Below are positions 10,388 through 21,700 of a stretch of DNA of 64,000 nucleotides, piece by piece. Location: NCBI GenBank assembly GCA_031772625.1, contig CM062808.1, forward strand, positions 475,413,655-475,477,654. The letters run 5' to 3'. The notes under the pieces were generated by a model that worked only from the letters and a program-made list of their open reading frames with translations, searched no databases and was not told the origin of the DNA. Position numbers and translations under genes: made by a program. Numbering within the stretch: the first letter of the stretch is position 1; every line of letters starts with the position of its first letter. The DNA comes from Pinus tabuliformis. Lineage: Eukaryota; Streptophyta; Pinopsida; Pinales; Pinaceae.

Positions 10388-12508
10388 TGGTGGGCTCCAG
10401 TATTGCAGCAATAATGTTGCAACTCCTGGAACTCCCTTCTTTAATTTTATCAACCCGGTAGTTCGTAACAAACTTGGAAGCGACGGTGCTATATGCACAA
10501 GTACTAGCTCTTGCCGCAGCTGTCACTTGGTCAGCTGGCACAAGTCCGCTAGGGGCCTAAGCCAACTTCTATGAGCTCTTAGAAGAAGCTTTTTAACTGA
10601 TGGATGAAAGCTAACTCAAAGGAAGCTAATCTACTTGCAAAAAGAAACTGAAAGACAAAAAGTAATGCAAACCCTAATTCTACCAGCTAGTCCTACTGAT
10701 GCAAAGGAGAGAATGCAAACTACTGGAAGAGATGTCATTACTTCTATGAAGGTAAAATACATGTGTCTAGACTACCTCTATCTGAAGGAAACATCTTTTT
10801 GTATTTTTGAATAAGTTATTAGAATTATCATGCATGTGCTTTTTAACTGTTTGTGACTGTGTAGAGGTGGATTGGTGAGAGGAAATGCTTGGAAGAGGTC
10901 GGGAAGGTTCAGAGAGGGCCTAAGAGGTCCCTAACACCCTTCCAGAGAGTTTCACAGAGTTTGGCTATCAAGAAACCTCATTCGTGAGCTTCTACAGGAA
11001 GTCTGCAGGGGTTCTACAGGATGTTTCAAGAATTTCTACAGGATGTTCAGAAATTTCTACAGGATGTTTTAAAATTGGATTTTGGAGGATGGGTGAGTGA
11101 GGGAAGATGCATGAATGGATATGGAGGTAGAATAGGGGTCTGAAGTGGCCCAGGGACCGGTGGATGGAGTGGTGAGGAGGTGTAGATGGCCAAATTGGCT
11201 CAAAGAAGGCTAAAACAATGATTGCACAAAAAGGTAGGGTTACGTGGGCAAGAGGACAGATGTGAGATGAGGAACCTAGCTAGGAGATAGAGCAGATGGC
11301 TCTGATGAAGCTTAGGCGGATGATAGAGTGGTATAGATGCCCTGCACAGTGTACATTTAACCGAATCAACAACGTCTTCCAAATAATCAAAGTCCTCGCT
11401 AATCTAATCTAACTGTCAATAAAACGAATGAACAACAACTCTATTTGGAAAGAAAACCATGTACATCAATCATGCAAAGAAAAATTTCAGAGATCTGAAC
11501 CCATAACTAACTTCTGCAAATGAAAACAGTACACTAAGGATTGCATGGTCAAGCAAACTAGTGTTTTTGTTGGGGCAGCACTGTTTCTTCAATTCCAGCC
11601 CCTGATCCAATAAGGATGAGGTGAAACTGAGAGTGTTGTTGACCCTTTTCTTGGAGTTTTTTTCCTGTTATTATCCTACCAACTAAACCTGAACATGAAA
11701 AGCTACTTTAACAATCAAAAGCAATCTAAATAACAAAGCAAGGTTTAAATCTAAAATAGCAGATTTTATTCTAAGAATGCAGCAAAGACACATAAAGATA
11801 AACAAAGGAGATACTGGGCACTTGAGATGGGCCCAACCTCAATAGCTATAGCCTCCTAAGAGAGATTTAGAGCTGGTGCAAATCTGAATTCATCTTTATT
11901 GATCAAAAGAAATGTTACATTCCAAAAACTGTCCACAAGGAGAACTTGAAAATGTGCTGAAAGCAAAGCTAATCTACTGCCTAAAAATCGAACTACAAAA
12001 TGACTAAAAAATGAATACAAAATGACTAACTACTGGCTAACCAAAATGAGGCCCTAAGCCTTCTTATTTATACAAATTGAGGACCCCAACAGTCCTCCTA
12101 AACTTTAGGGACTCAGCTGCCCAAAACTTGTAGTTAACATCAGTCCTACTTGACTTGCTTGGCTGCCCTTGTGATAATTGATTTGGTGGCCCTTGAACTC
12201 CGAGATGATGGTGGAGAATTCGAGGTAAGGGCCCATAAATGAAGGGGACACCTTCCTAAAAATCCTCTCCCTTGTTCTCCCACGAATTTGGCTGCCAAGT
12301 GCTCATTAAGACCTTTGATTTTGTCTCCAAATTGACCAAAAAGACTACACAAAGCACACATTAGACTTGTTGGCATAATGACTAACCCAATTCACTCTAT
12401 TAGCATAAATATAATCAAAAACATGCAATAAACTAATGAGAATGGTGGATTAAGTCGAATTAGGAGGTTGAATGAGCCCATATAATTATCCATTTTTGGG
12501 GCTCATCA
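10388..12508 (-). repeat. 5' LTR of the gag-only element (2121 bp)
   Basis: It matches 4125-6256 with scattered substitutions and small indels. It holds the promoter, since transcription runs leftward. Confidence 0.9.
12065..12072 (-). promoter_or_regulatory. TATA box (minus strand) in 5' LTR of the gag-only element
   Basis: It reads TATAAATA on the minus strand at the position equivalent to 5813-5820. Confidence 0.5.
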
Positions 12509-12513
12509 TAAGA
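12509..12513. repeat. Target-site duplication of the gag element, right copy (TAAGA)
   Basis: It pairs with GAAGA at 4120-4124 with one mismatch. The copia gag frame resumes directly after it. Confidence 0.75.
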
Positions 12514-15500
12514 GTAGGTCACTATGCTGCCAAATGTCCTCATAAGGATAAGAATGGCAAGGGGAAAGAACCTATTAGATGGAACAAGAAACAGAATGCA
12601 AATAAGAAAAGCTATTACACTCATGAAGATAGTGATGGACTTTCAAATAGTGACGAAGATGAACGAGGTAATGATTATAAACTTTTAATGGCTTTTGAAG
12701 ATGATGACTACATGGATGCTATAGATGATGAAGGTTTTTATGAAGAAATGTCTAATCTCAAAATTTGCTTAGAAGAAAAAAATGTGATTATTGATTCTCT
12801 GCAATGCCAACTGGCTGAAATGGAAAAACATCTTGAAAAATTGGAATGTGAAATTGTTAGTCTTAGAAAAGAGATTGAGAAAACAAAAGCTCTTAATCTT
12901 AAATTTGTTAAAGGATCTGAAACTCTGGATGAGATCATCAATGTGCAGCGTTCTCCACTAATCAAGACAGGTCTGGGATATAATGGAGAAGCATCTCAAG
13001 CATCCACATCCAAAAGCTATCTTGATGCAGCAAGGAGGAGCGAGCAAAGGCCAAATAGAAATCATCAGGTAAATCAGGGACAATTTACCTCAAGGATGAA
13101 CAAAGACTATCAAGAAAATTGGGGGCAAGCTACCTTAAGGACAAACAGAAACTATAACCAACCACTGGTAAAATATTCCCAATTTGCCTCAAGAATGGAT
13201 GTTGGTAGAAACTACAATCGGTTGGATGATAGATTTGATAATCGCAGAAGTTTCTTCAATGGGCAATGTTTCTCTTGCCATAACTTTGGTCACAAAGCAG
13301 CTCAATGTGTTGCCTATAAGACAATCATGACTAGAGAAGCTCAAAAACAAAGAAGTATGTCTGGAATCACGAAGAGGACCTATAAAAAAATTTCCGCCCT
13401 TGAAAGTGAAATTGAATGTTCTATTTGTAATAACTTCGGTCATGAAGAGTCTGAATGCAGGAGCAGGTTTCAGAAGACAACTCAAAAGGAACAAACCCCG
13501 AATGCCAGAACATGGAGAATGAAGGAACCACAACCAGAAAGATGTGGGATAGCTTTTTATGCAGAAGGACAGGAAAATCTATGGTACATCGACAGTGGAT
13601 GTTCGAAGCATATGACAGGTGATAAAGAAAAACTTGAATCATATAGTGTTCTAGAAAAGGGAAAGAAAGTCTCTTTTGGAAATGATACCCCTGCAATCAT
13701 AAAAGGAAAAGGCACTGCTCATTTGAAAGAAAGGGTCAAAGCTGGAAACGTTTTGTATGTTGATGGCTTGAAGCATAATCTCTTGAGTGTTACTCAGATG
13801 TGCGATCAAGGAACCGAGGTAATATTTCGATCAAATGGATGTAGTGTTTGTGATCTTGATACAGGAAAAACAGTGATCAAAGGCAGAAGAACTCCAAATA
13901 ACTTATACATATTTGAAGAAGGACAACAACAATGCTATTTGAGAAAGGATGATGAACACTGGTTATGGCACTGGAGGTTGGGGCATCTAATCTTTTCACA
14001 AATAAGGAAAGCATGCAAATATCAAGCAGTTCGTGGTCTCCCAGATATCAAAATTCCAGAAAACACCATATGCAAATCATGTTAGTTTGGTAAGCAAACC
14101 ATAACCAACTTCCCTTAGAAGGAAGGGTCAGCCAGTAGGCCTCTTGAACTAGTCCATACAAATGTATGTGGTCCATTTAGGACAAGGTCACCTCGAGGAG
14201 AAGAATACTTTATATTATTCATTGACGACTTCTCCAGGATGGTTTGGTTAGGACTTATGAAACACAAGGACGAAGCATTCAAAAAATTCAAATCTTTCAA
14301 AGCCTTGGTTGAAAATGAATCAGATCACAAAATTAACTGTCTCAGGTTTGACAGAGGTGGGGAGTTTACCTCAAATGAATTTTTCGATTTCTGTGAAGAA
14401 CATGGAATAAGAAGGGAATTTTCTACAGCTAGGACTCCTCAGCAAAATGGAGTGGTGGAAAGGATGAACAGAACGGTACAACAAATGGCTCGTACTATGC
14501 TTGATGAATCTGGAACTCTCGCAACCTTCTGGGGTGAAGCTGCATTTGCTGCAGTTGTTATTCTCAACAAAACAAATGTCTGAGTGAACAGCACTCAAAC
14601 TCCTCATGAGCTCTAGTATGGTGAGACTCCTTCGGTAAAGCATTTCAAAATTTTTGGAAGCAAATGCTACATTAAGAATACTGATGAACAGCTTGGAAAA
14701 CTTGAACCTAGAGCAGATGAAGGCATTCTCCTTGGTTACTCTCCCCACAGCAAAGCATATAAGTGTTACAATAAAAGACTTGGAAGAATTGTTGACAGCA
14801 TTGATGTAGTTGTTGATGAAAAAGGATACATCCCTAGGCAAGTAAATCATGAAAATATCGAAGAGGATGAAGACTACTCTCCAAATCATACAGCTGATGA
14901 AGAAGAACCTCAAGAGGCACCAGAGGAACAGATAAGGATAGAAGAGAAGACTCCATCCAGGTACGTTTAGAAGAATCATCCAAAATCTCAAATTTTGGGG
15001 CAGAAAGAAGCAGGTGTACAAACAAGAAGAACAATTGCAGAAGCTTCAAGCTATTTGGCATTGCTCTCCTATACTGAACCACAAAATGTAAAAGAAGCAT
15101 GCAAAGATGAATGCTGGGTTAAGGAAATGGATGAAGAGCTTGAGCAGATCGAAAAGAACAACACTTGGGAGTTGGTTCCTAGACCAAAAGACAAGAATGT
15201 CATAGGGACAAAATGGATCTTCAAAAATAAGTTGAATTAAAATGGGGAAGTAATTAGAAACAAGGCTAGACTTGTTCGCAAAGGGTATGCTCAACAGGAA
15301 GGAATAGACTTTGAAGAAACTTTTGCTCCCGTTGCTAGACTTGAGGCCATCCGAATGTTCCTTGCTCTCTCAAGCTTTCAGAAGTTCAAAGTATTTCAAA
15401 TGGACGTGAAATCAACCTTTATGAATGGAGACTTAGAGAAGAAGTGTACATTGAGAAACCAGATGGTTTCATTCTTGGGAATGATCCAAATCTTGTATGC

Positions 15501-16613
15501 AAACTGAAAAAGGCTCTCTATGGTCTTAAACAGGCTCCAAGGGTGTCGTACTACCGTTTGGACAAATACCTTCATCAACAAGGTTTTTCAAAAGGATCAG
15601 TAGATAGCAATCTTTATATAAAAATTGAAAATGACAAATTGCTAATACTTGTTGTGTATGTAGATGATATTATCTTTGGCAACAATGAAGAAGCTATGAG
15701 TCAAAGCTTTGCCTTGGTGATGCAGAAAGAATTCGAAATGTCCTTGCTTGGAGAACTGACATACTTTCTTGGATTGAAAATCCAACAAAATGAAGGCGGT
15801 ATCTTCTTGTCTCAAACCAAGTACCTCAAGCAGATTCTGAAGAAGTATGGCATGGAAGAATCGAAACCAGTATGTACCCCTATGGTTACAGGATGCAGTC
15901 TCAGTGCAAATGATGAATCAGCAGTAGTACATCAACCAACCTATAGATCTATGATTGGAAGTCTACTGTATTTGACAGGTACCCGACCAGACATCATGCA
16001 TGCAGTGGGAATAGTTGGAAGATTTCAGGCAAATCCAAAGGAAACTCATCGTCAGGCAGTGAAGAGAATTTTCAAGTATCTTCAAGGAACTCAAAACTAT
16101 GGTTTATGGTATCCTAGAGATACAGATCTCACTCTTCATGCTTATACAGACGCAGATTGGGCTGGAAGCGTGGATGACAGGAAGAGCACAAGTGGTGGTG
16201 CATTCTTTATGGGTTCCAGATTAGTATCTTGGTTCAGCAAGAAAGAGAGTTCGATCGCTTTATCTACAGCTGAAGTGGAATATGTGGCTGCTGCATCTTG
16301 TTGCACTCAACTTCTTTGGATGATGCAAACCTTGCAGGACTTTCAAATGACTTGTACACCACCTATCTCCATATTATGTGATAATACAAGTGCAATAAGC
16401 ATTTCAAAGAACCCAGTCATGCATTCAAAGACCAAGCACATACCGATCAAGTATCACTTTCTCCGGGAACAAGTGTTGGAACAAAAGGTCAAATTGGAGT
16501 ATGTTCCTTCTAAGGACCAAGTTGCTGATATTCTCACCAAACCACTGCCCAGGGAGACATTTGAATACCTCAGACAGAAGCTGGGAGTAGTTGATGCATC
16601 ATCTTGCTGTTAA
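12514..16613 (+). pseudogene. gag-pol: Copia unit A gag-pol, second part
   Basis: The frame resumes inside the first zinc knuckle and runs through a coiled-coil stretch, a second knuckle ([14 protein letters not shown]), a third ([14 protein letters not shown]), protease (WYIDSGCSKHMTG), integrase, reverse transcriptase (YVDD near 15657-15668) and RNase H, and ends at TAA 16611-16613. Compared with unit C it has nonsense codons at 14083 (CAG to TAG), about 14116, 14581 (CGA to TGA), about 14614, about 14968 and 15238. It also has a 1-bp deletion near 15436, at the start of the fingers-palm of reverse transcriptase. The copy is dead. Confidence 0.93.
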
Positions 16614-17109
16614 ATCTTGTCTGTTTCAGAGAAAAATGGGTGTACGCGAGTTTCCTGAGGAGGATCCGCGTACATACGCCGGTTTGTGCAGAGACAATCG
16701 CGTATATGGAGGTTTGATGGATATTAGTTTGGACAGGCTCTGGTTGAAGATATTCTGATATGGGTCTGACAGAGACCATCCGGCACAGGTTCAGGGGGAG
16801 CAGATAATCTTCTAATAATGCATTGTTGGCATTATCTTAGAAGCTTTTGGTTCTAGTTCACAGCTGTTGTTGGTTTCAGGTGGAACAGAGGCAGAGGGAG
16901 AACAGAAGGAAATCTTGGTTGCTGATCTGAATGATGATTGACAGATGCTGCTGCTATCAGTTATTGGTGACTTTCATAAGTCTTGTTCTAGATATTTCAT
17001 CTCTATGTCATGTATCTCTTTTGTGGTATCTCTTTTATGGTGTCAAGGTCATGTAACGGCCTATTTTGGTTTCCCCACTATGCCTGGGATGAACATGTAA
17101 TGAACTTGG
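16614..17109 (+). other. 3' non-coding region of copia unit A, first part
   Basis: It lies between the gag-pol stop and the insertion of element B. It contains GCG-TAYRTACGC-type sites at about 16641, 16668 and 16700. The sequence continues at 24953 after element B, as the uninterrupted unit C (31766-32549) shows. Confidence 0.85.
17105..17109. repeat. Target-site duplication CTTGG of copia B, left copy
   Basis: It is repeated at 24953-24957. The empty site is visible in unit C near 32256. Confidence 0.92.
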
Positions 17110-17666
17110 TGTTGGAAATAATACTGAGAGGGGGGGTGAATCAGTATTATCTAATTCTTTTAATAAATCTTCCTTATTTGTTCTTTGAATTATTTTTGCA
17201 TGTCAGTACCATAAAATAATGAGCATGAACAAAGAAAATAGATAGTCACACCAAAGAACACAAGATGTAAGGTGGAAACCCAATGTGGGTGAAAACCACC
17301 TGCTGCAATATGTCTCTATCTTCTTTCAAATTAGAAACTCCTTTTACAATGGTTTTGTACTGGTGCAGTCCTTTACCAGTACGTAGGCTGCAACCTGCAG
17401 AGAGCTACAACTCTCTCTCATTTTCCAGTCTCTCTTGGAAGGGAGCTACAACCCCCTACTTCTTTTCTTACAAGGACCACTTTTCATAAATTTTCAAACT
17501 AGATCCATAAGCATCAAATGATCATCAAGTATAAGAGAATCACCCAGTCAACTGTAGTAACCAGATCAACAATAATAGAACCAAACCCAGAACACAGCAA
17601 TGATAAACAAAGATTTCAAGAGAAGTAAGTAGCTTCACCCATGTACTGCCTGCTTACAGTAAGCAC

Positions 17667-17765
17667 CCTGCTCAACTGCTCGCTTGCTTACGTACGCACC
17701 CTGCTCAACTGTTCGCCTGCTTACGTACACACCCTGCTCAACTGCTCGCCTGCTTACATACGCAC
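17667..17765. repeat. 33-bp tandem repeat, 3 copies, in copia B left LTR
   Basis: Units start CCTGCTCAACTG and end TACGTACGCAC-like, at 17667, 17700 and 17733. The counterpart in the right LTR is 24178-24276. Confidence 0.9.
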
Positions 17766-17794
17766 TATATCCATTGAACTGCCTGCAGAACTCC

Positions 17795-17867
17795 GCACCT
17801 GCAACCCTTCTGTGCCTGCGTACCTGCGCACCTGCAACCCTTCTGTACCTGTGTACCGGCGCACCTG
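17795..17867. repeat. Second 33-bp tandem repeat, 2.2 copies, in copia B left LTR
   Basis: Units start GCACCTGCAACCC at 17795 and 17828, with a partial third at 17861. The counterpart is 24306-24378. Although unrelated in text to the first array, it has the same period. Confidence 0.85.
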
Positions 17868-18078
17868 AAACACTTTGGGCATAGATGATTTCAAGACTTC
17901 AGAAATAACCCAGACAATCTGATCTACAGATCTGAACATGCGCCGAAGAGATCTTAATCCATCAGTAGATTCGCCTTATTTAGATCTGGACATTACTCCC
18001 AAGAGATCATAATATTTCAGATCTAGCCCTCATAAGATATTCAACACAAAACATGCTCAAGCCAAATGATCTCCTTTG

Positions 18079-18087
18079 CTTTATATA
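18079..18087 (-). promoter_or_regulatory. TATA box of copia B, left LTR
   Basis: The minus strand reads TATATAAAG. An identical copy lies at 24590-24598 in the right LTR, which is the 5' LTR and so drives the element. Confidence 0.55.
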
Positions 18088-18441
18088 GGAAAGCTCTTCC
18101 TTAAATCATGGATCAATACCACGGGCCGACACCATAATAACACAAAACCGTCGGCTAAATACCAAAGGTTAAACATAAGAAACCCCACGTGTGCTTTTCT
18201 CTGCCTTGAAATGTGTGCACTGGGGGTACGCACCTCCTGAACGGGATAACTGCGGGTATGTACGCACTTTATGTAACACCGACCTGCGTGTACGCACGTT
18301 ATGTAAGGTGTACCTGCGTACCCCTTATTTTCTTCAATATTTGATAGCTGATCATCAATCTCTGCTGCTGACTTGAAGTACTGTGATCTATCACCTGAAT
18401 GGGTTGCCATCGAGGACAACACTTTAGCCATAATGCCAACA

Positions 18442-18455
18442 ATCTCCCCCTTTGG
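18442..18455 (-). promoter_or_regulatory. Polypurine tract of copia B
   Basis: On the minus strand, CCAAAGGGGGAGAT abuts the LTR. The same tract precedes the LTRs of the copia array. Confidence 0.88.
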
Positions 18456-18704
18456 ACTTGATGGCAACCTCACAAACTTCAGCTTCATTCTACCCCTTTG
18501 ACATCAAGGGAAAAGGGTTATGCTCCCCCTAAGAACATGCTCCCCCTGAATATGAACCAGATCTGCAGCGACAAACCATAATCCACCATGAAAGAGATAG
18601 AGACATATTGCAGCTACTTCCAAGATCTCCTTCTGCACATCCTCCATAATGCCAACAATGCATTATATGCTCCCCCTGAACCTGTACCATCAATCAGAAG
18701 AGGT
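18456..18704 (-). other. 3' non-coding region of copia B
   Basis: About 250 bp between the gag-pol stop and the polypurine tract. It is shorter than in units A and C, and no ORF is seen. Confidence 0.8.
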
Positions 18705-21700
18705 TCAGCAATAAGATGATGCATCAACAACCCCCAGCTTTTGCCTGAGGTATTCAAAAGTGTCCCTGGGCAATGGTTTGGTGAGTATATCAGCAACTTG
18801 TTCCTTAGAAGGAACATACTCCAACTTGACCTTCTGTTCAAGCACTTGTTCCCGGAGAAAATGGTACTTGATTGGTATGTGCCTGGTTTTTGAATGCATA
18901 ACAGGATTCTTTGAGATGCTGATTGCACTTGTGTTATCACATAAGATGGGGATAGGTGGTGTACAAGTGATTTGAAAATCCTGCAAAGTCTGCATCATCC
19001 AAAGGAGTTGGGTGCAACAAGATGCAGCAGCAACATATTCCGCTTCAGCTGTAGACAAGGCAATCGAACTCTGTTTCTTGCTGAACCAAGATACCAGTCT
19101 GGAACCCATAAAGAACGCACCACCACTTGTGCTTTTCCTGTCATCCACGCTTCCAGCCCAATCTGCATCTGTATAAGCATGAAGTGTAAGATTTGTATCT
19201 CTAGGATACCATAAGCCATAATTTTGAGTCGCTTGAAGATATTTGAAAATTCTCTTCACTGCTTGAAGATGAGTCTCCTTCGGATTTGCCTGAAATCTTC
19301 CAACTATTCCAACTACATGCATGATGTCCGGTCGGGTACCTGTCAAATAAAGTAAACTTCCAATCATAGATCTGTAGGTTGGTTGATGTACTGCTACAGA
19401 TTCATCATTTGCACTGAGGCTACATCCTGTGACCATGGGTGTACATACTGGTTTTGCATCTTCCATGCCATATTTCTTCAAAATCTGTTTGAGATACTTG
19501 GTTTGAGATAAAAAGATTCCTCCTTCCTTTTGTTGGATTTGCAAACCAAGGAAATATGTCAGTTCTCCTAGCAACGACATTTCAAATTCTTTCTGCATGA
19601 CCAAGGCAAAGCTTTGACTCATAGCTTCTTCATTGCTGCCAAAAATAATGTCATCTACATACACAACAAGTATTAGCAATTTGTCATTTTCAACTTTTAT
19701 ATAAAGATTGCTATCTGCTGATCCTTTTGAAAAACCTTGTTGATGAAGATATTTGTCCAAGCGGTAGTACCAAGCCCTTGGAGCTTGTTTGAGACCATAG
19801 AGGGCCTTTTTCAATCTACATACAAGGTTTGGATCATTTCCAAGAATGAACCCATATGGTTGTTCAATGTATACTTCTTCTTCCAGGTCTCCATTCAGAA
19901 AGGCTGATTTCACGTCCATTTGAAATACTTTGAAGTTTTGAAAACTTGAGAGAGCAAGAAACATTCGGATGGCCTCAAGTCTTGCAACAGTAGCAAAGGT
20001 TTCTTCAAAGTCTATTCCTTCTTGCTGCGCATACCCTTTACAAACAAGTCTGGCTTTGTTTCTAATTACTTCTCCATTTTCATTCAATTTATTTTTGAAG
20101 ACCCATTTTGTTCCGATAACATTCTTATCCTTTGGTCTAGGAACTAGCTCCCAAGTGTTGTTCTTTTCGATCTGCTCAAGTTCTTCATCCATTGCTTTCA
20201 CCCAACATTCATCTTTGCATGCCTCTTTCACATTTTGTGGTTCAGTAGAGGAGAGTAATGCCAAATAGCTTGAAGCTTCTGCAACTTTTCTTCTTGTTTG
20301 TACACCTGCTTCTTTCTGCCCCATAATCTGAGATTCTAGATGATTCTTCTGAACATATCTGGATGGAGTCTTTTCTTCTATTCTTGTTTGCTCCTCTGGT
20401 TCTTCTTCAGGTTCTTCTTGAGGTTCTTCTTCTTCATCATTCTGTCGTTCGGGGTAGCCTTCATCTTCTTCGATGTCTTCATGATGTACTTGCCTAGGAA
20501 TGTATCCCTTCTCATCAACCACTACATCAATGCTGTCAACAATTCTGCCAAGTCTTTTATTGTAGCATTTGTATGCTTTGCTATGTGGAGAGTAACCAAG
20601 AAGAATGCCTTCATCTGCTCTAGGTTCAAGTTTGCCAAGCTGCTCATCAGTATTCTTGATATAGCATTTGCTCCCAAAGATTTTGAAGTGCTTTACCGAA
20701 GGAGTCCTACCACTCCAGAGCTCATGAGGAGTTTGAGTGTTGTTCACCTGGACATTTGTTTTGTTGAGAATAACAACCGCAGCATGTGCAGCTTCACCCC
20801 AGAAAGTTGCGGGAGTTCCTGACTCATCAAGCATAGCACGAGCCATTTGTTGGACTGTTCTGTTCATTCTTTCCACAACTCCATTTTGCTGAGGATTTCT
20901 TGCTGTAGAGAATTCTCTTCTTATCCCATGTTCTTCACAGAAATCAAAAAATTCATTTGAAGTAAATTCCCCACCTCTGTCGGATCTGAGGCACTTAATT
21001 TTGTGACCTGATTCATTTTCAACCAAGGCTTTGAAGGATTTGAATTTTTCGAATGCTTCATCTTTGTGCTTCATAAGTCCTAACCAGACAAACCTGGAGA
21101 AATCGTCAATGAATAATATCAAGTATTCTTCTCCTCGAGGTGTTCTTTTCCTGAAGGGACCGCATGTATCTGTATGTACTAGCTCAAGAGGCATGCTAGC
21201 TGATCCTTCTTTCTCTGGAAAGTTAGTTTTGGTTTGTTTTCCAAACTGACATGATTTGCATATGGTGTTGTCAGGAATTTTGATATCTGGAAGATCGCGA
21301 ACTGCCTGATATTTGCATGCTTTCCTTATTTGTGAAAAGCTTAGATGTCCCAACCTCCGATGCCATAACCAATGCTCATCATCCTTGCTCAGATAGCATT
21401 GTTGTTGTCCTTCTTCAAATATGTACAGATTATTTGGAGTTCTTTTGCCTTTGATCACTGTTTTACCTGTATCAATATCACGAACAAGACATCCATTTGA
21501 TCTGAATATAACCTCGGTTCTTTGATCACACATCTGGCTGACACTTAGAAGATTATGCTTCAATCCATCAACATACAAAACATTTCCATCCTTGACCTTT
21601 TCTTTTAACTGAGCAATGCCTTTTCCTTTTATAGTTGCAGGAGTATCATTTCCAAAAGAGACTTTCTTTCCTTTTTCTAGAGCAGAATATGACTCAAGTT

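Larger units (their letters stand above)
4125..12508 (-). mobile_element. Non-autonomous gag-only LTR retrotransposon (TR-GAG type)
   Basis: The two long LTRs (4125-6256 and 10388-12508) are nearly identical and surround a 4.1-kb internal region. Read on the minus strand, the LTR starts TGATGAGCCC and ends CCCACCA, a tRNA-Asp primer site follows after 6 bp, and a purine tract precedes the other LTR. The only coding region is a gag-like ORF at 8557-9810. No protease, reverse transcriptase, RNase H or integrase is visible. It must therefore depend on proteins of an autonomous Ty3/gypsy partner. It sits in the zinc knuckle of the copia unit A gag. Confidence 0.88.
17110..18441 (-). repeat. 3' LTR of copia B (1332 bp)
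   Basis: It runs TGTTGGAAAT to GCCAACA on the plus strand. It contains two 33-bp-period minisatellites, at 17667-17765 and 17795-17867, and TACGCAC-type sites at 18227, 18261 and 18291. Confidence 0.94.

Noticed and set aside
14371..15021. Long minus-strand ORFs opposite copia integrase (also 29522-30172, and plus-strand 20340-20822 opposite B)
   Set aside because: These are the complement of a conserved coding region. They recur only because the sense frame recurs, and no domain is evident.
17667..17867. 33-bp repeats as a possible CRISPR array
   Set aside because: The units are directly adjacent with no unique spacers and lie in a plant LTR. They are a minisatellite.
17641..17868. Plus-strand ORF of 75 codons with an 11-residue repeat in copia B LTR (also 24152-24379)
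   Set aside because: The repetition comes from the 33-bp minisatellite, whose period is a multiple of three. It lies inside an LTR, antisense to the element, with no other support for a gene.
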